Assembly: GCF_036687315.1 (NCBI RefSeq) | Contig: NZ_CP144683.1 | Span: 1,302,001-1,366,000 of the forward strand | Source of the DNA: Sphingopyxis sp. TUF1 | Lineage (GTDB): Bacteria > Pseudomonadota > Alphaproteobacteria > Sphingomonadales > Sphingomonadaceae | DNA length: 64,000 bases | Reading direction: 5' to 3' | In this document: piece by piece, positions 32,510 through 40,912 of the stretch | Numbering within the stretch: the first letter of the stretch is position 1 | Layout: the number at the start of each line of letters is the position of its first letter | The notes under the pieces: generated by a model | The model's database searches: none | What the model was told of the DNA's origin: nothing | What the model saw: only the letters and a program-made list of their open reading frames with translations | Program-made: the position numbers and the translations under genes

Positions 32510-33144
32510 CTGATCGCTCCCTGGTTGATTCGCAGCCGGGCATTGCCCTCCAGCCGGACGATCCGCTTGTCGAGGTCGGCGGACAGCGCGTTGGCCGAAA
32601 ATTGCCCGATGTTCAATGCGCCATTCACCCCGCCCGTTCCGGTGAGGGTGCGCGTCTTCAGATCGACCGCGACATTGCTGGCGTCGAGCCGGTATCCGTT
32701 CGCGCTGCGCACCTGCACCAATCCGGGCACCGCAACCTTTTCGGTTTCCATATTATAGGCACTGTCGCGCGCGACGATCGTCGCCGGGCCATCGGACAGG
32801 CGGATCGCCCCCGATAGGTCGGTCATCCGCACGATCGGTTCGGCCGAGCTTTTCTGCACCGCGCTGCCCGCGAGCAAGGCAAAGGGCTGCCCCTTGCCAT
32901 CTTGCCCGCGATACTCCGCGCGCGTCACCTTCATCCGCTCGCTCGCCATATCGACCTTGTCCTTGGCAAGCAGGAAGCTGATTTCGGCGCGCTGGGTGAA
33001 GGGCGAAAAGACCAGCACCGCCGCGACGACGCCGATCACCAGCGGCAGGCCGTAACGCAGGATGCGTACCAGCCGGTCGTGGCTCGACCCGCTTCGCGCC
33101 CACATCTGGCGCATCGTGCGGTCAAGGTCGGCGCGTTCGGACAT
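32506..33144 (-). CDS. lptC: LPS export protein LptC
   Basis: 212 residues from the ATG at 33144. The N-terminus is cytoplasmic, with a single membrane span (ILRYGLPLVIGVVAAVLVF, ~30-48) and a periplasmic beta domain with AEYRGQDGKGQPFALLAGSA, DLKTRTLTGTGGVNG and FSANALSADLDKRIVRLEGN. It couples the inner-membrane LptBFG ATPase to LptA. It sits between rnd and lptA in a tight operon, the common alphaproteobacterial order. Confidence 0.85.
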   Translation of the reverse strand: MSERADLDRTMRQMWARSGSSHDRLVRILRYGLPLVIGVVAAVLVFSPFTQRAEISFLLAKDKVDMASERMKVTRAEYRGQDGKGQPFALLAGSAVQKSSAEPIVRMTDLSGAIRLSDGPATIVARDSAYNMETEKVAVPGLVQVRSANGYRLDASNVAVDLKTRTLTGTGGVNGALNIGQFSANALSADLDKRIVRLEGNARLRINQGAIR

Positions 33145-33160
33145 GCTTGCGAATCGACCC

Positions 33161-33778
33161 TCAGCTGTGCGCGAAAATATCGACCTCGGGCCACCCGGCA
33201 AGGTCGAGCGCCGCGCGCGTCGGCAGGAAATCGAAACAGGCCTGCGCCAGCGCCGTGCGCCCCTCGCGCGCCAGCCGCGCGTCGAGGACTTCCTTCATCG
33301 CGTGCAGGAAGCGCACGTCGCTCGCGGCATAGTCGCGCTGCGCCTCGCTGAGTTCGGCGGCGCCCCAGTCGCTCGACTGCTGCTGCTTCGACACTTCCTG
33401 CCCCAGAAGCTCGCGCACCAGTTCTTTCAGCCCATGGCGGTCGGTGTAGGTGCGGATCAGCTTCGATGCGATCTTGGTGCAATAAACCGGCGCGGTCACG
33501 ACGCCCAGCGCCTGCTGCAACGCGGCGATGTCGAAGCGCGCGAAATGGAACAGTTTCAATCGGCCCGGATCGGTCAGAATCGCCTTCAGCACCGGCGCAT
33601 CATAGGCGCTGCCGGGCTTGAACCGCACCAGATGCTCGTCGCCCATCCCGTCGCTGATCTGGACGAGGCACAGCCGGTCGCGCAGCGGATTGAGCCCCAT
33701 GGTTTCGGTATCGATCGCGACCGCGCCGGCGCCAAGCACGCCTTCGGGCAAGTCTTCTTCGTGGAAATATACGCTCAT
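33161..33778 (-). CDS. rnd: ribonuclease D, short form
   Basis: 205 residues. The DEDDy 3'-5' exonuclease motifs are complete: AIDTETMGLNPLRDRLCLVQ (D and E), KLFHFARFDIAAL (D), and YAASDVRFLHAM (Y and D). The HRDC domains of E. coli RNase D are absent, as in many alphaproteobacterial homologues that are only ~200 residues. It trims tRNA and other RNA 3' ends. It is first in an rnd-lptC-lptA operon; a promoter should lie in 33779-33860. Confidence 0.9.
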   Translation of the reverse strand: MSVYFHEEDLPEGVLGAGAVAIDTETMGLNPLRDRLCLVQISDGMGDEHLVRFKPGSAYDAPVLKAILTDPGRLKLFHFARFDIAALQQALGVVTAPVYCTKIASKLIRTYTDRHGLKELVRELLGQEVSKQQQSSDWGAAELSEAQRDYAASDVRFLHAMKEVLDARLAREGRTALAQACFDFLPTRAALDLAGWPEVDIFAHS

Positions 33779-34040
33779 CCCGCCGCCTTAGGCCAAGCGG
33801 ACGCGCCGCTCAATGACTGGTTTTCGCTCGCTTGGCGGGCGCGCGACGGGCTGCGGCAATTCGAATGATATTCGCGACGACGCCACTGCAATTTTCTGTT
33901 CGCAGCCTGTGGATAATTAGGCTATATCTTGCGTCCTTAGGTGGCATGGGGCGAGTCTGTGCCCGTGGCGATCTGCGTCCCCGTCCGACGCAAGGAGCCG
34001 GTTGAATGGGGTATGGACGACCGAAAGCGACTACTAAGCA

Positions 34041-34823
34041 ATGAGTTTCAACAAGGATCGCCGTGGCCATCGCGGACGCGGCAAGCGCGATGATTTCGGC
34101 AATTTCGACAGCTTCGAACCGGCCCCCTACGGCGGCGACTCCTACGGCGGCGGCCGTGGCGGTTTCGGCGATCGTGATCGCGGCGGCTTCGGCGGTGGCG
34201 GCGGCGGCGGATTTGGCGACCGCGGCGGCTTCGGCGGCGGCGATCGTGGCGGCGGTGGCGGTTTCGGCGGCGGACGCGGCGGCGGGATGCCGGCGCAGGT
34301 CGTCGGCGAGGGCCAGGGCACGGTGAAATTCTTCAATCCGTCCAAGGGTTTCGGCTTCGTCGCGCGCGACGATGGCGGCGAAGATGTCTTCGTCCACATC
34401 AGCGCGGTCGAACAGGCGGGGCTTCAGGGCCTGGCGTCGGGCCAGCCGCTCGGCTTCACGCTTGTCGAACGCAACGGCAAGGTGTCGGCGATCGACCTCA
34501 AGATCGAGGGCGAACCGATGCCGGTCGAGGAATTCGCCCCGCGTCGCGACGACCGCGCGGGCGGCGACCGTCCCGGCGGCGCGCGCGGACGGCGCCAGCT
34601 GACCGGTGAACGCACCTCGGGCACCGTCAAATTCTTCAACACGACCAAGGGCTTCGGCTTCATCGCGCGCGATGACGGACAGGCCGACGCCTTCGTCCAC
34701 ATCAGCGCGGTGCAGCGCGCGGGCATGACCGGCCTCGAAGAAGGCGACCGCGTCGCCTTCGACATCGAAGTCGATGACCGCGGGAAATTCGCCGCGGTGA
34801 ATATCCAGCCGCATCAGGACTGA
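34041..34823 (+). CDS. double cold-shock-domain protein with RGG-rich N-terminus
   Basis: 260 residues. After a basic start (MSFNKDRRGHRGRGKRDDFG), residues ~31-82 are almost only Gly, Arg, Phe and Asp (GGFGDRDRGGFGGG repeats), like eukaryotic RGG boxes. Two cold-shock domains follow, at ~93-155 and ~194-256, both with intact RNP1 (KGFGFVARDD, KGFGFIARDD) and RNP2 (DVFVHI, DAFVHI). A linker rich in Arg and Gly separates them. It should bind single-stranded RNA or DNA and melt structure. The Gly/Arg tail might promote condensate formation. About 170 bases of non-coding leader precede it. Confidence 0.88.
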   Translation: MSFNKDRRGHRGRGKRDDFGNFDSFEPAPYGGDSYGGGRGGFGDRDRGGFGGGGGGGFGDRGGFGGGDRGGGGGFGGGRGGGMPAQVVGEGQGTVKFFNPSKGFGFVARDDGGEDVFVHISAVEQAGLQGLASGQPLGFTLVERNGKVSAIDLKIEGEPMPVEEFAPRRDDRAGGDRPGGARGRRQLTGERTSGTVKFFNTTKGFGFIARDDGQADAFVHISAVQRAGMTGLEEGDRVAFDIEVDDRGKFAAVNIQPHQD

Positions 34824-34845
34824 TCGGCGGCACGACCGGACATGG

Positions 34846-34878
34846 AAAGGGCGGCCTTGGGGTCGCCCTTTTTATTTG
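34846..34878 (+). terminator. Rho-independent terminator after the cold-shock gene
   Basis: AAAGGGCGGCC, short loop TTGG, GGTCGCCCTTT, then TTATTTG. The stem has one mismatch or G-U pair. It starts 23 bases past the stop codon. Confidence 0.8.
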
Positions 34879-34923
34879 TTTGGTGTGGTAAATGCCCGGT
34901 TTCGGCCGATTAGGGGCATAATA

Positions 34924-35062
34924 TCCTCCCTGTGGCCGAAGGCCATGGGGAGGTGGCAGCGCGAAGCGCTGACGGAGGGGCTTTGGCGCAAACGTCGCCG
35001 CCCCTCCACCACGCCCTTCGGGCGCGGTCCCCCTCCCCACCGCTTCGCGGCAGGGAGGATTT
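34924..35062. repeat. BIME-like paired palindrome, CCTCCCTGTGGCCGAAGGCC family
   Basis: CCTCCCTGTGGC...CCATGGGGAGGTGG at the left, GCGCGAAGCGCTGACGGAGG in the middle, and CCGCTTCGCGGCAGGGAGG at the right form nested inverted arms over 139 bases. Copies are at 56238-56372 and 62915-63052. Confidence 0.88.
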
Positions 35063-35118
35063 AGCGGCCGATTACCACTCCAAAGCCGCCCCTCCCGCAG
35101 ACGGAAGGCACCCTCAGC

Positions 35119-35574
35119 TCAATACCCCAGCGTCGCTTCCAGAAACCAGATGCGTTGCTGCGTCTCGTCGGCCCAGCCGTCGACCAGCCCGCTTGTCGCA
35201 ATATCGCCATCGGCTTCGGCAGCCGCCTTGACCTCCTTGAGCTGCGCGAGCAGCAGCTTGTTGTCCTCGGCCAGGTTGCGGATCATCGTATCGGCCTCGA
35301 CGCCGCCCGCATCATCGTCGCGGATCGACGTGCGGCGGCCGATGTCGCCGATCGACCGCAGCGTCGCGGCGCCGTTCTTGCGCACGCGTTCGGCGATCAG
35401 GTCGGTTGTCGCGAAAATCTGCGCCGCCTGTTCGTCGAACAGCAAGTGCAGTTCGCGAAAGCGCGACCCCTGAACGTGCCAATGATAATTCTTGGTCTTG
35501 AGATAGAGCGCAAAGCTGTCGGCAAGCAGCGCGTTGAGCGCATCGGCAACCGCGGGCGTATTTTTGTCGGACAT
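35119..35574 (-). CDS. dps: Dps family DNA-binding ferritin-like protein
   Basis: 151 residues from the ATG at 35574 (AAAGGA upstream); a TTG two codons earlier is less likely. The ferritin-like four-helix pattern has the Dps ferroxidase residues: NYHWHVQGSRFRELHLLFDE (His, His, Asp, Glu) and AERVRKNG. It stores iron as ferric oxide using H2O2 and may coat DNA in stress. The N-terminal tail is short (SDKNTPAVADALN), so DNA binding may be weak. It is a single gene with a promoter in the AT-rich bases 35590-35690. Confidence 0.9.
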   Translation of the reverse strand: MSDKNTPAVADALNALLADSFALYLKTKNYHWHVQGSRFRELHLLFDEQAAQIFATTDLIAERVRKNGAATLRSIGDIGRRTSIRDDDAGGVEADTMIRNLAEDNKLLLAQLKEVKAAAEADGDIATSGLVDGWADETQQRIWFLEATLGY

Positions 35575-35687
35575 AGGCAAATCCTTTCGTTACGCCGCCT
35601 ATATAACAACGGCGGACGTCCTTTTCCCATCGAAGCTTTGGCTAAGTTTCATCGGCAAAAACGATGAAAGCTGATCGCGTCATTATT

Positions 35688-36254
35688 TCATCCGATCAGT
35701 CCGAACGCCCCAAGCGCGGTGCGGATGCCCCATAGGACAAGGATTGCCGCGGCCACCCAGCGGAGCAGCAGTGCCGCGCGCTGCTCGGCGAGCGCAGGAC
35801 CGAAAGCAAGGAAAGGCAGCATCGCCAGCGTCCAGCCCACCAGCCCGCCCGCCGCGGCCCATTGCCCTGCGCCGCTCGTCGCCGCGAGCGCGCCGATCAG
35901 GAAATGGCTGCGGTCCCCAAACTGGTTAGCCAGCAGCTGCACGCCGAGTTCCGCCGCCGACGCATCGGCCAGCCCCTCGGCCGGCTCGGCCTTCGACCGC
36001 CACAGGATCGCGACCGCCGCCGACAGCAGCGCCAGCGCGACGAACAGCGCGGCAATTCCCGGCCCGATCATCCGGTTGGCGACCGACCCTGCGAATGCGG
36101 CGACAAGCGCGTTGATGAGGAAAGCGCCGAACATGATACCGACGGTGACGCGCCGGTCGGCGCGCACGGCGATCAGCCGCGCCAGCGCGATCCCGCTGCG
36201 CCCGTCGGCATTGGCGAGCAGCACCGCCACCAGCGCGAACATGATTGCGTCCAT
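35688..36254 (-). CDS. TMEM165/GDT1 (UPF0016)-like membrane transporter
   Basis: 188 residues with six hydrophobic spans in two homologous halves. The second half carries QFGDRSHFLIGALAATSGA, a close variant of the family's E-x-G-D-K/R-T/S motif. In the first half the expected ELGDKT is replaced by NADGRSGIALA, so one acidic residue is shifted or lost. GDT1 family members export Mn2+ or Ca2+ against protons. The altered motif leaves the ion specificity open. Confidence is moderate. Confidence 0.65.
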   Translation of the reverse strand: MDAIMFALVAVLLANADGRSGIALARLIAVRADRRVTVGIMFGAFLINALVAAFAGSVANRMIGPGIAALFVALALLSAAVAILWRSKAEPAEGLADASAAELGVQLLANQFGDRSHFLIGALAATSGAGQWAAAGGLVGWTLAMLPFLAFGPALAEQRAALLLRWVAAAILVLWGIRTALGAFGLIG

Positions 36255-36287
36255 GACGACAGGCTGTGCGGCGTCAGTCCGCGTGCG

Positions 36288-36617
36288 TCAATGACCGAGC
36301 CGCGTCGCGACCGACGCGAGCCAGGCTTCGTGCATCGCCGCCGGCATTGGCCCGCGCGGCGCCTGCACCGCGTCGCTCATCGCGTCGAGATAGGTCAGGA
36401 TCGCCGCACGATAACCGCCCCCCGCCACCGCCGACTCAAGCCGGCTCGCCAGCGTCTCGACCGCGGCAAAGCCATGGTCGCGCGCGAGGCAGCGTATGTC
36501 GTCGATCCCCTGCACGATGTGGGTAAGCGCACAATGCGGCAAAGCGGCCGCCAGCGCGCCGATCTGGCCCGTGATCCGGTCCTGGATGTCGAGATATGGG
36601 TCGGTCTGGGTCTGCAT
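36288..36617 (-). CDS. small helical protein of unknown function (possibly Hpt-like)
   Basis: 109 residues, no signal peptide or membrane span. It is predicted all-helical, with HIVQGIDDIRCLARDHGFAAVETLASRL in the middle. The length and helix pattern recall histidine phosphotransfer domains, but the conserved HxLKG core is not visible. It lies 53 bases downstream of the diguanylate cyclase gene on the same strand and may share its transcript. Confidence 0.55.
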   Translation of the reverse strand: MQTQTDPYLDIQDRITGQIGALAAALPHCALTHIVQGIDDIRCLARDHGFAAVETLASRLESAVAGGGYRAAILTYLDAMSDAVQAPRGPMPAAMHEAWLASVATRLGH

Positions 36618-36669
36618 CGTCCATCCCCTGCTTGGGGACTGACGATGCGCGCTTTTGGTTAACGCGGCG

Positions 36670-37314
36670 TTAGCGGTGCCCGAGGGGGACGCCCTGCTTC
36701 TGCTTGCACTTGTACATGTCGCGGTCGGCGGCGGCCAATATATCCGATTCGTTCATGCCCGTTTGCAACATCGCCACGCCGAAACAGGCGGACAAAGCGA
36801 TGTCGTTGCCGTCATATTGCGCGGGCGCCGCGGTCAGCACGCCGCACAATCGCTCGACCTGCGCACGCGCGCCCTCTTCGCTCGACTGATCGAGGATCAG
36901 CCCAAATTCGTCGCCGCCGATGCGTGCGGCGACGTCAGTGGCGCGAATCGACGAAGACAGCCGCTTGGCAACCTCCATCAGCGCGAAATCGCCCGCGGCA
37001 TGGCCGAAATTATCGTTGATATATTTGAGCTGGTTGACGTCGATGAACACGACCGCGGCGCGCTCGGCATGCCGCTCGAAGCGCGCCATGCGGTGATGAA
37101 TCGCGGTCAGGAAATAACGGCGATTGAACAGCGGAGTCAGCGTGTCGCGTTCGGACACGCGCTCGAGTTCGGCGACGGCGATCTTCAACACGCGATTTTC
37201 GCGGCGCAGCGCGTCGCGTTCGCGGCGTATTTCCCGCAGCTGATCTTCGATGGAGTCAACGGAAACGGCGGCAAACTGGTCTACCGCGATCCGTGCCCCC
37301 CCTACGCTATCCAT
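36670..37314 (-). CDS. diguanylate cyclase (GGDEF domain)
   Basis: 214 residues from the ATG at 37314. An N-terminal coiled coil (IEDQLREIRRERDALRRENR, ~22-50) leads into a GGDEF domain. The active site GGDEF is intact at ~133-137 and the allosteric inhibitory site RATD is five residues before it (~124-127). The domain also has LFNRRYF and DVNQLKYINDNFGHAAGD, the GTP/metal-binding parts. It makes cyclic di-GMP and should be feedback-inhibited. No sensor domain is present, so the coiled coil probably controls dimerisation. Confidence 0.92.
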   Translation of the reverse strand: MDSVGGARIAVDQFAAVSVDSIEDQLREIRRERDALRRENRVLKIAVAELERVSERDTLTPLFNRRYFLTAIHHRMARFERHAERAAVVFIDVNQLKYINDNFGHAAGDFALMEVAKRLSSSIRATDVAARIGGDEFGLILDQSSEEGARAQVERLCGVLTAAPAQYDGNDIALSACFGVAMLQTGMNESDILAAADRDMYKCKQKQGVPLGHR

Positions 37315-37521
37315 GCCTAGTCCCCGGCGCGTCCTGACATCCACCGGCGGGATGCCGACGGCTATGATGCGCAAGACACTAGCCGCGACTTGATACCAAT
37401 CGGTAAACGCCGTGGCAGGCGTTGCGAAATTGGCGGCGTTGCCCGCGCGCGGCCTTGCCGCTAGGGGGAGGGCGGCGGCGATTCACCGATGGACCGGCCG
37501 CCCGCACAAGGAGGGATCGGG

Positions 37522-38031
37522 ATGGGCGACAGCGCGCCGCAGGCCGAGGTGAGCGTGGGCGTCATCATGGGCAGCCAGTCGGACTGGCCGACCATGGCCC
37601 ATGCGGTTCAGATCCTCGACGAATTCGGCATCGCGCACGAGGTTCAGATCGTCTCGGCGCACCGCACGCCCGACCGCCTCGTGGCTTATGCCAAAAGCGC
37701 CGCCGACCGGGGTTTGAAGGCGATCATCGCCGGCGCCGGCGGCGCCGCGCACCTGCCCGGCATGGTCGCGGCGATGACGCGCGTGCCGGTGCTCGGCGTC
37801 CCCGTCCAGTCGGCGGCGCTGAGCGGCGTCGACAGCCTCTATTCGATCGTCCAGATGCCCGGCGGCGTTCCCGTCGCGACCTTTGCGATCGGCAAAGCGG
37901 GGGCAACCAACGCCGGCCTGTTCGCCGCGGCACTGCTCGCGAACGAGGATGTAGGCCTCGCCGAAAAACTCACGGCGTGGCGCGAGACGCAGACGAACAG
38001 CGTCGCGCCCGCACCCGTTCGCGAAGGCTGA
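37522..38031 (+). CDS. purE: 5-(carboxyamino)imidazole ribonucleotide mutase
   Basis: 169 residues from the ATG at 37522, with CAAGGAGGGATC before it. The class I PurE core is clear: [35 protein letters not shown] (catalytic His), [42 protein letters not shown] and [17 protein letters not shown]. It converts N5-CAIR to CAIR in purine synthesis together with PurK, whose gene follows within a few bases. Confidence 0.95.
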   Translation: MGDSAPQAEVSVGVIMGSQSDWPTMAHAVQILDEFGIAHEVQIVSAHRTPDRLVAYAKSAADRGLKAIIAGAGGAAHLPGMVAAMTRVPVLGVPVQSAALSGVDSLYSIVQMPGGVPVATFAIGKAGATNAGLFAAALLANEDVGLAEKLTAWRETQTNSVAPAPVREG

Positions 38032-38036
38032 CGCGC

Positions 38037-39122
38037 TTGCTGGCTCCCGGTTCGACGATCGGCATTTTGGGCGGCGGCCAGCTCGGCCGGATGCTGGCGG
38101 TTGCCGCGGCGCAGCTCGGCTACCGCACCCACATCTACGCCCCCGACGCCGAAAGCGTCGCTGCCGACGTCGCCGCGCACCACACGCAGGCGGCGTGGGA
38201 CGACGAACCGCGCCTCGCCGCCTTTGCCGCCGCGTGCGACGTCGTCACCTTCGAATTCGAAAATGTCCCGGTCGACACGGTGCGCTACCTGTCGGGGCAT
38301 GTCGCGGTGCGTCCCGGCGCGCCCGCGCTGAAGGTTGCGCAGGACCGCCTCACCGAAAAATATTTCGTCGCCGAACTCGGCGGTCGTCCGGCGCCGTTCG
38401 CGGCGGTGCCCGATCGCGCCGCACTCGATGCGGCGCTGGCCGAGGTTGGCGCGCCCGCCATCCTCAAGACCGTGCGCATGGGCTATGATGGCAAGGGGCA
38501 GGCGCGCATCATGACGCCCGCCGACGCCGACGCCGCATGGGATGCGATCGACCGTCACGCCGCGGTGCTCGAAGGCTTCGTGACCTTCGCGCACGAATTT
38601 TCGGTAATCCTCGTGCGCGGAATCGACGGCGAAGTGCGCTTCTGGGACAGCCCCGTCAATGTCCATGCGAACGGCATTCTCGCCAGCTCCAGCCTGCCGC
38701 CGCCGCGCGATGTGCTGGGTCAACAGGACGAAGCGCGCGCGCTGATGGCGGCGATCGCCGCCGAGCTCGACTATGTCGGCGTGCTCACCGGCGAGTTCTT
38801 CGCCACCGACGACGGTCCGGTGTTCAACGAAATGGCGCCGCGCGTCCACAACAGCGGCCACTGGACGATTGAAGGCGCCGTGACGAGCCAGTTCGAAAAC
38901 CATATCCGCGCGGTCGCCGGCCTGCCGCTCGGCAGCACGGCTTGCGGGCCGCTTCCCGTTACGATGCGCAACCTGATCGGCGCCGACATCGCCAGCGTGG
39001 CGACGCTGCTCGCCGACGACGCCGCGCACGTCCATCATTATGGCAAGGCGGCGGTGCGCGACGGCCGCAAGCTCGGCCATGTCACGTGGGTCGGCGTTGA
39101 GGCGGGACATACAACGGCATGA
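38037..39122 (+). CDS. purK: N5-carboxyaminoimidazole ribonucleotide synthase
   Basis: About 361 residues. There is no ATG near the start: the TTG at 38037, 5 bases after the purE stop, is the best choice, with a CTG at 38028 as an alternative. IGILGGGQLGRMLAVAAAQLG opens the protein. ATP-grasp motifs follow: FEFENVPVDTV, KTVRMGYDGKGQARI, FAHEFSVILVRG, FFATDDGPVFNEMAPRVHNSGHWT. It makes N5-CAIR from AIR, bicarbonate and ATP. It overlaps folA by four bases. Confidence 0.93.
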   Translation: MLAPGSTIGILGGGQLGRMLAVAAAQLGYRTHIYAPDAESVAADVAAHHTQAAWDDEPRLAAFAAACDVVTFEFENVPVDTVRYLSGHVAVRPGAPALKVAQDRLTEKYFVAELGGRPAPFAAVPDRAALDAALAEVGAPAILKTVRMGYDGKGQARIMTPADADAAWDAIDRHAAVLEGFVTFAHEFSVILVRGIDGEVRFWDSPVNVHANGILASSSLPPPRDVLGQQDEARALMAAIAAELDYVGVLTGEFFATDDGPVFNEMAPRVHNSGHWTIEGAVTSQFENHIRAVAGLPLGSTACGPLPVTMRNLIGADIASVATLLADDAAHVHHYGKAAVRDGRKLGHVTWVGVEAGHTTA

Positions 39123-39610
39123 ACCATCCCGAAATCACGCTGATCCTCGCGCGCGCCGCCAATGGCGTGATCGGCGCGCACGGCAAAATGCCCTGGCACC
39201 TGCCCGCCGACCTCCGCCGCTTCAAACAGCTCACCATGGGCCGCCCGATGATCATGGGGCGCAAGACGTTCGACAGCTTCCCCGCGGTACTCGAAGGCCG
39301 CCGCCACATCGTCCTCACCCGCGATGCCGACTGGCAGGACGAGGGCGCCGAACCCGTCTCAAGCGTCGAGGACGCGCTGAAGCTCGCCAATGCGCCGCAC
39401 GTGATGGTGATCGGCGGCGCCGAAATCTATCGCCTGTTCCTGCCTATGGCCGACCGGATCGAGCTCACCGAAGTCGCGATCGAGCCCACGGGCGATGCGG
39501 TGATCGACTATCCCGATCCAGCGCTCTGGCGCCAGATAGCGCGCGAGGATCATCCCGCCGACGACGCAGGGCGCCCCGCCTACAGCTTCGTGACGCTGAC
39601 AAGGAGATAG
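39119..39610 (+). CDS. folA: dihydrofolate reductase
   Basis: 163 residues; the start overlaps the purK stop (ATGA). It has the DHFR signatures ITLILARAANGVIGAHGKMP and PWHLPADLRRFKQLTMGRP. Asp30 in the ADLRRF segment is the proton donor, and MIMGRKTFDSFP plus VIGGAEIYRLF bind NADPH. It regenerates tetrahydrofolate for purine and thymidylate synthesis, which fits its place after purEK. Length is normal for a chromosomal trimethoprim-sensitive type. Confidence 0.94.
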   Translation: MNHPEITLILARAANGVIGAHGKMPWHLPADLRRFKQLTMGRPMIMGRKTFDSFPAVLEGRRHIVLTRDADWQDEGAEPVSSVEDALKLANAPHVMVIGGAEIYRLFLPMADRIELTEVAIEPTGDAVIDYPDPALWRQIAREDHPADDAGRPAYSFVTLTRR

Positions 39611-39612
39611 CG

Positions 39613-40794
39613 ATGCGCCGCTGGTTGATTGCCCTCTTGATCCTCATCGCGCTCGCCGCGGCCGCCTTTTTCGCGCTCGCGCCGGGGTTCGTCGAACGCG
39701 ACCTCAACCGCATCGACGGCAAGCCGCTGCCACAGGTTTCGGCGCGCGCCAAGGCGCTGCACCGGACGCTGACGATCGTCGATCTGCACAGCGACACCCT
39801 GCTGTGGAAACGCAGCATCCTCGATCGCGCGACCCGCGGCCATATGGACCTGCCGCGGCTCGAAGACGGCAATGTCGCGCTGCAAATCCTCGCGAGCACC
39901 ACCAAGTCGCCCAAGGACCAGAATTACGACGCGAACGCCAGCGACACCGACAATATCACCAGCCTGGTGATCGCACAGCTTCAGCCGGTACGCACCTGGA
40001 ACTCGCTGCTCGAACGCTCGCTCTGGCACGCCGAAAAGCTCCACCGCGCCGTCGCGGCATCGAACGGCACGCTGAAACCCGTCGCGACTGCCGCCGACCT
40101 CGAGGCCCTGCTCGCCGCGCGGCGCGGCACGCCGCGCGCCACCGGCGCGATGCTCAGCGTCGAAGGACTGCACAATCTCGAAGGCGACATCGCGAACCTC
40201 GACAAGCTCTACGCCGCGGGCTTCCGCATGGCCGGGCTCACCCATTTCTTCGACAATGAACTCGCCGGGTCGATGCACGGGCTCAAAAAGGGCGGGCTAA
40301 CCCCGCTCGGGCGCCAGGTCGTCACGGCGATGGAGGCAAAGGGCATGGTCGTCGACATCGCCCATTGCTCGGCCGCCTGCGTCGCCGACATCCTCAAAAT
40401 GGCGCGGCGGCCCGTCGTCTCGAGCCACGGCGGCGTGCAGGCGACGTGTCGGGTCAACCGCAACCTCAGCGACGAACAGATCCGTGGGCTGGCTGCGACC
40501 GGCGGGCTGATCGGTATCGGCTATTGGGACGCCGCGGTGTGCGACACCTCGCCCGCCAGTATCGCCCGCGCGATGAAGCATGTCCGCGATCTCGTCGGCA
40601 TCGACCATGTCGCGCTCGGCAGCGATTATGACGGCGCCACCACGGTGCGCTTCGACACGGCGCAGCTGGCGCAGGTGACGCAGGCGCTGATCGACGCCGG
40701 GTTCAGCGACGACGAAATCCGCGCCGTGATGGGCGGCAATGCGGTGCGCGTGTTGAAAGCGGGGCTCGTTCCGCTGACCCCGCCGGCGCCATGA
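39613..40794 (+). CDS. membrane-type dipeptidase (M19, renal dipeptidase family)
   Basis: 393 residues from the ATG at 39613 (AGGAGATAG overlapping the folA stop). An N-terminal signal anchor (WLIALLILIALAAAAFFALA) is followed by IVDLHSDTLLWKR (zinc ligands His and Asp), AMLSVEGLHNLEGD (bridging Glu), VDIAHCSAACV and VSSHGG with further His ligands, and DHVALGSDYDG near the end. The family hydrolyses dipeptides, including some with D-residues at the C-terminal side. It should act in the periplasm, probably lipid- or membrane-bound. Confidence 0.9.
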   Translation: MRRWLIALLILIALAAAAFFALAPGFVERDLNRIDGKPLPQVSARAKALHRTLTIVDLHSDTLLWKRSILDRATRGHMDLPRLEDGNVALQILASTTKSPKDQNYDANASDTDNITSLVIAQLQPVRTWNSLLERSLWHAEKLHRAVAASNGTLKPVATAADLEALLAARRGTPRATGAMLSVEGLHNLEGDIANLDKLYAAGFRMAGLTHFFDNELAGSMHGLKKGGLTPLGRQVVTAMEAKGMVVDIAHCSAACVADILKMARRPVVSSHGGVQATCRVNRNLSDEQIRGLAATGGLIGIGYWDAAVCDTSPASIARAMKHVRDLVGIDHVALGSDYDGATTVRFDTAQLAQVTQALIDAGFSDDEIRAVMGGNAVRVLKAGLVPLTPPAP

Positions 40795-40809
40795 CCATGT
40801 CTCCTATTT

Positions 40810-40897
40810 CCGTTCGTGCTGAGCTTGTCGAAGCACCATCCTTCTTCTCGCGGCGCCGGAAAGAAAGAACGGCCCCTCGACAAGCTCAGGGCGAACC
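40810..40897. repeat. BIME-like paired palindrome, CCTGAGCTTGTCGAAGG family
   Basis: CCGTTCGTGCTGAGCTTGTCG and the inverted arm CGACAAGCTCAGGGCGAACC, ~45 bases apart, between the dipeptidase and ribF genes. The ribF ribosome-binding site (GAGGCAGG) lies just beyond. Confidence 0.85.
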
Positions 40898-40912
40898 CGT
40901 TGAGGCAGGTCG

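Noticed and set aside
33810..34814. Minus-strand frame with long Ala/Thr-rich stretch
   Set aside because: It is the complement of the Gly-rich repeats of the cold-shock gene; the + strand product has two intact cold-shock domains.
37422..38036. Upstream extension of purK through purE in another frame
   Set aside because: The homology of PurK starts at IGILGGGQLG; the extension is an Arg-rich shadow of purE.
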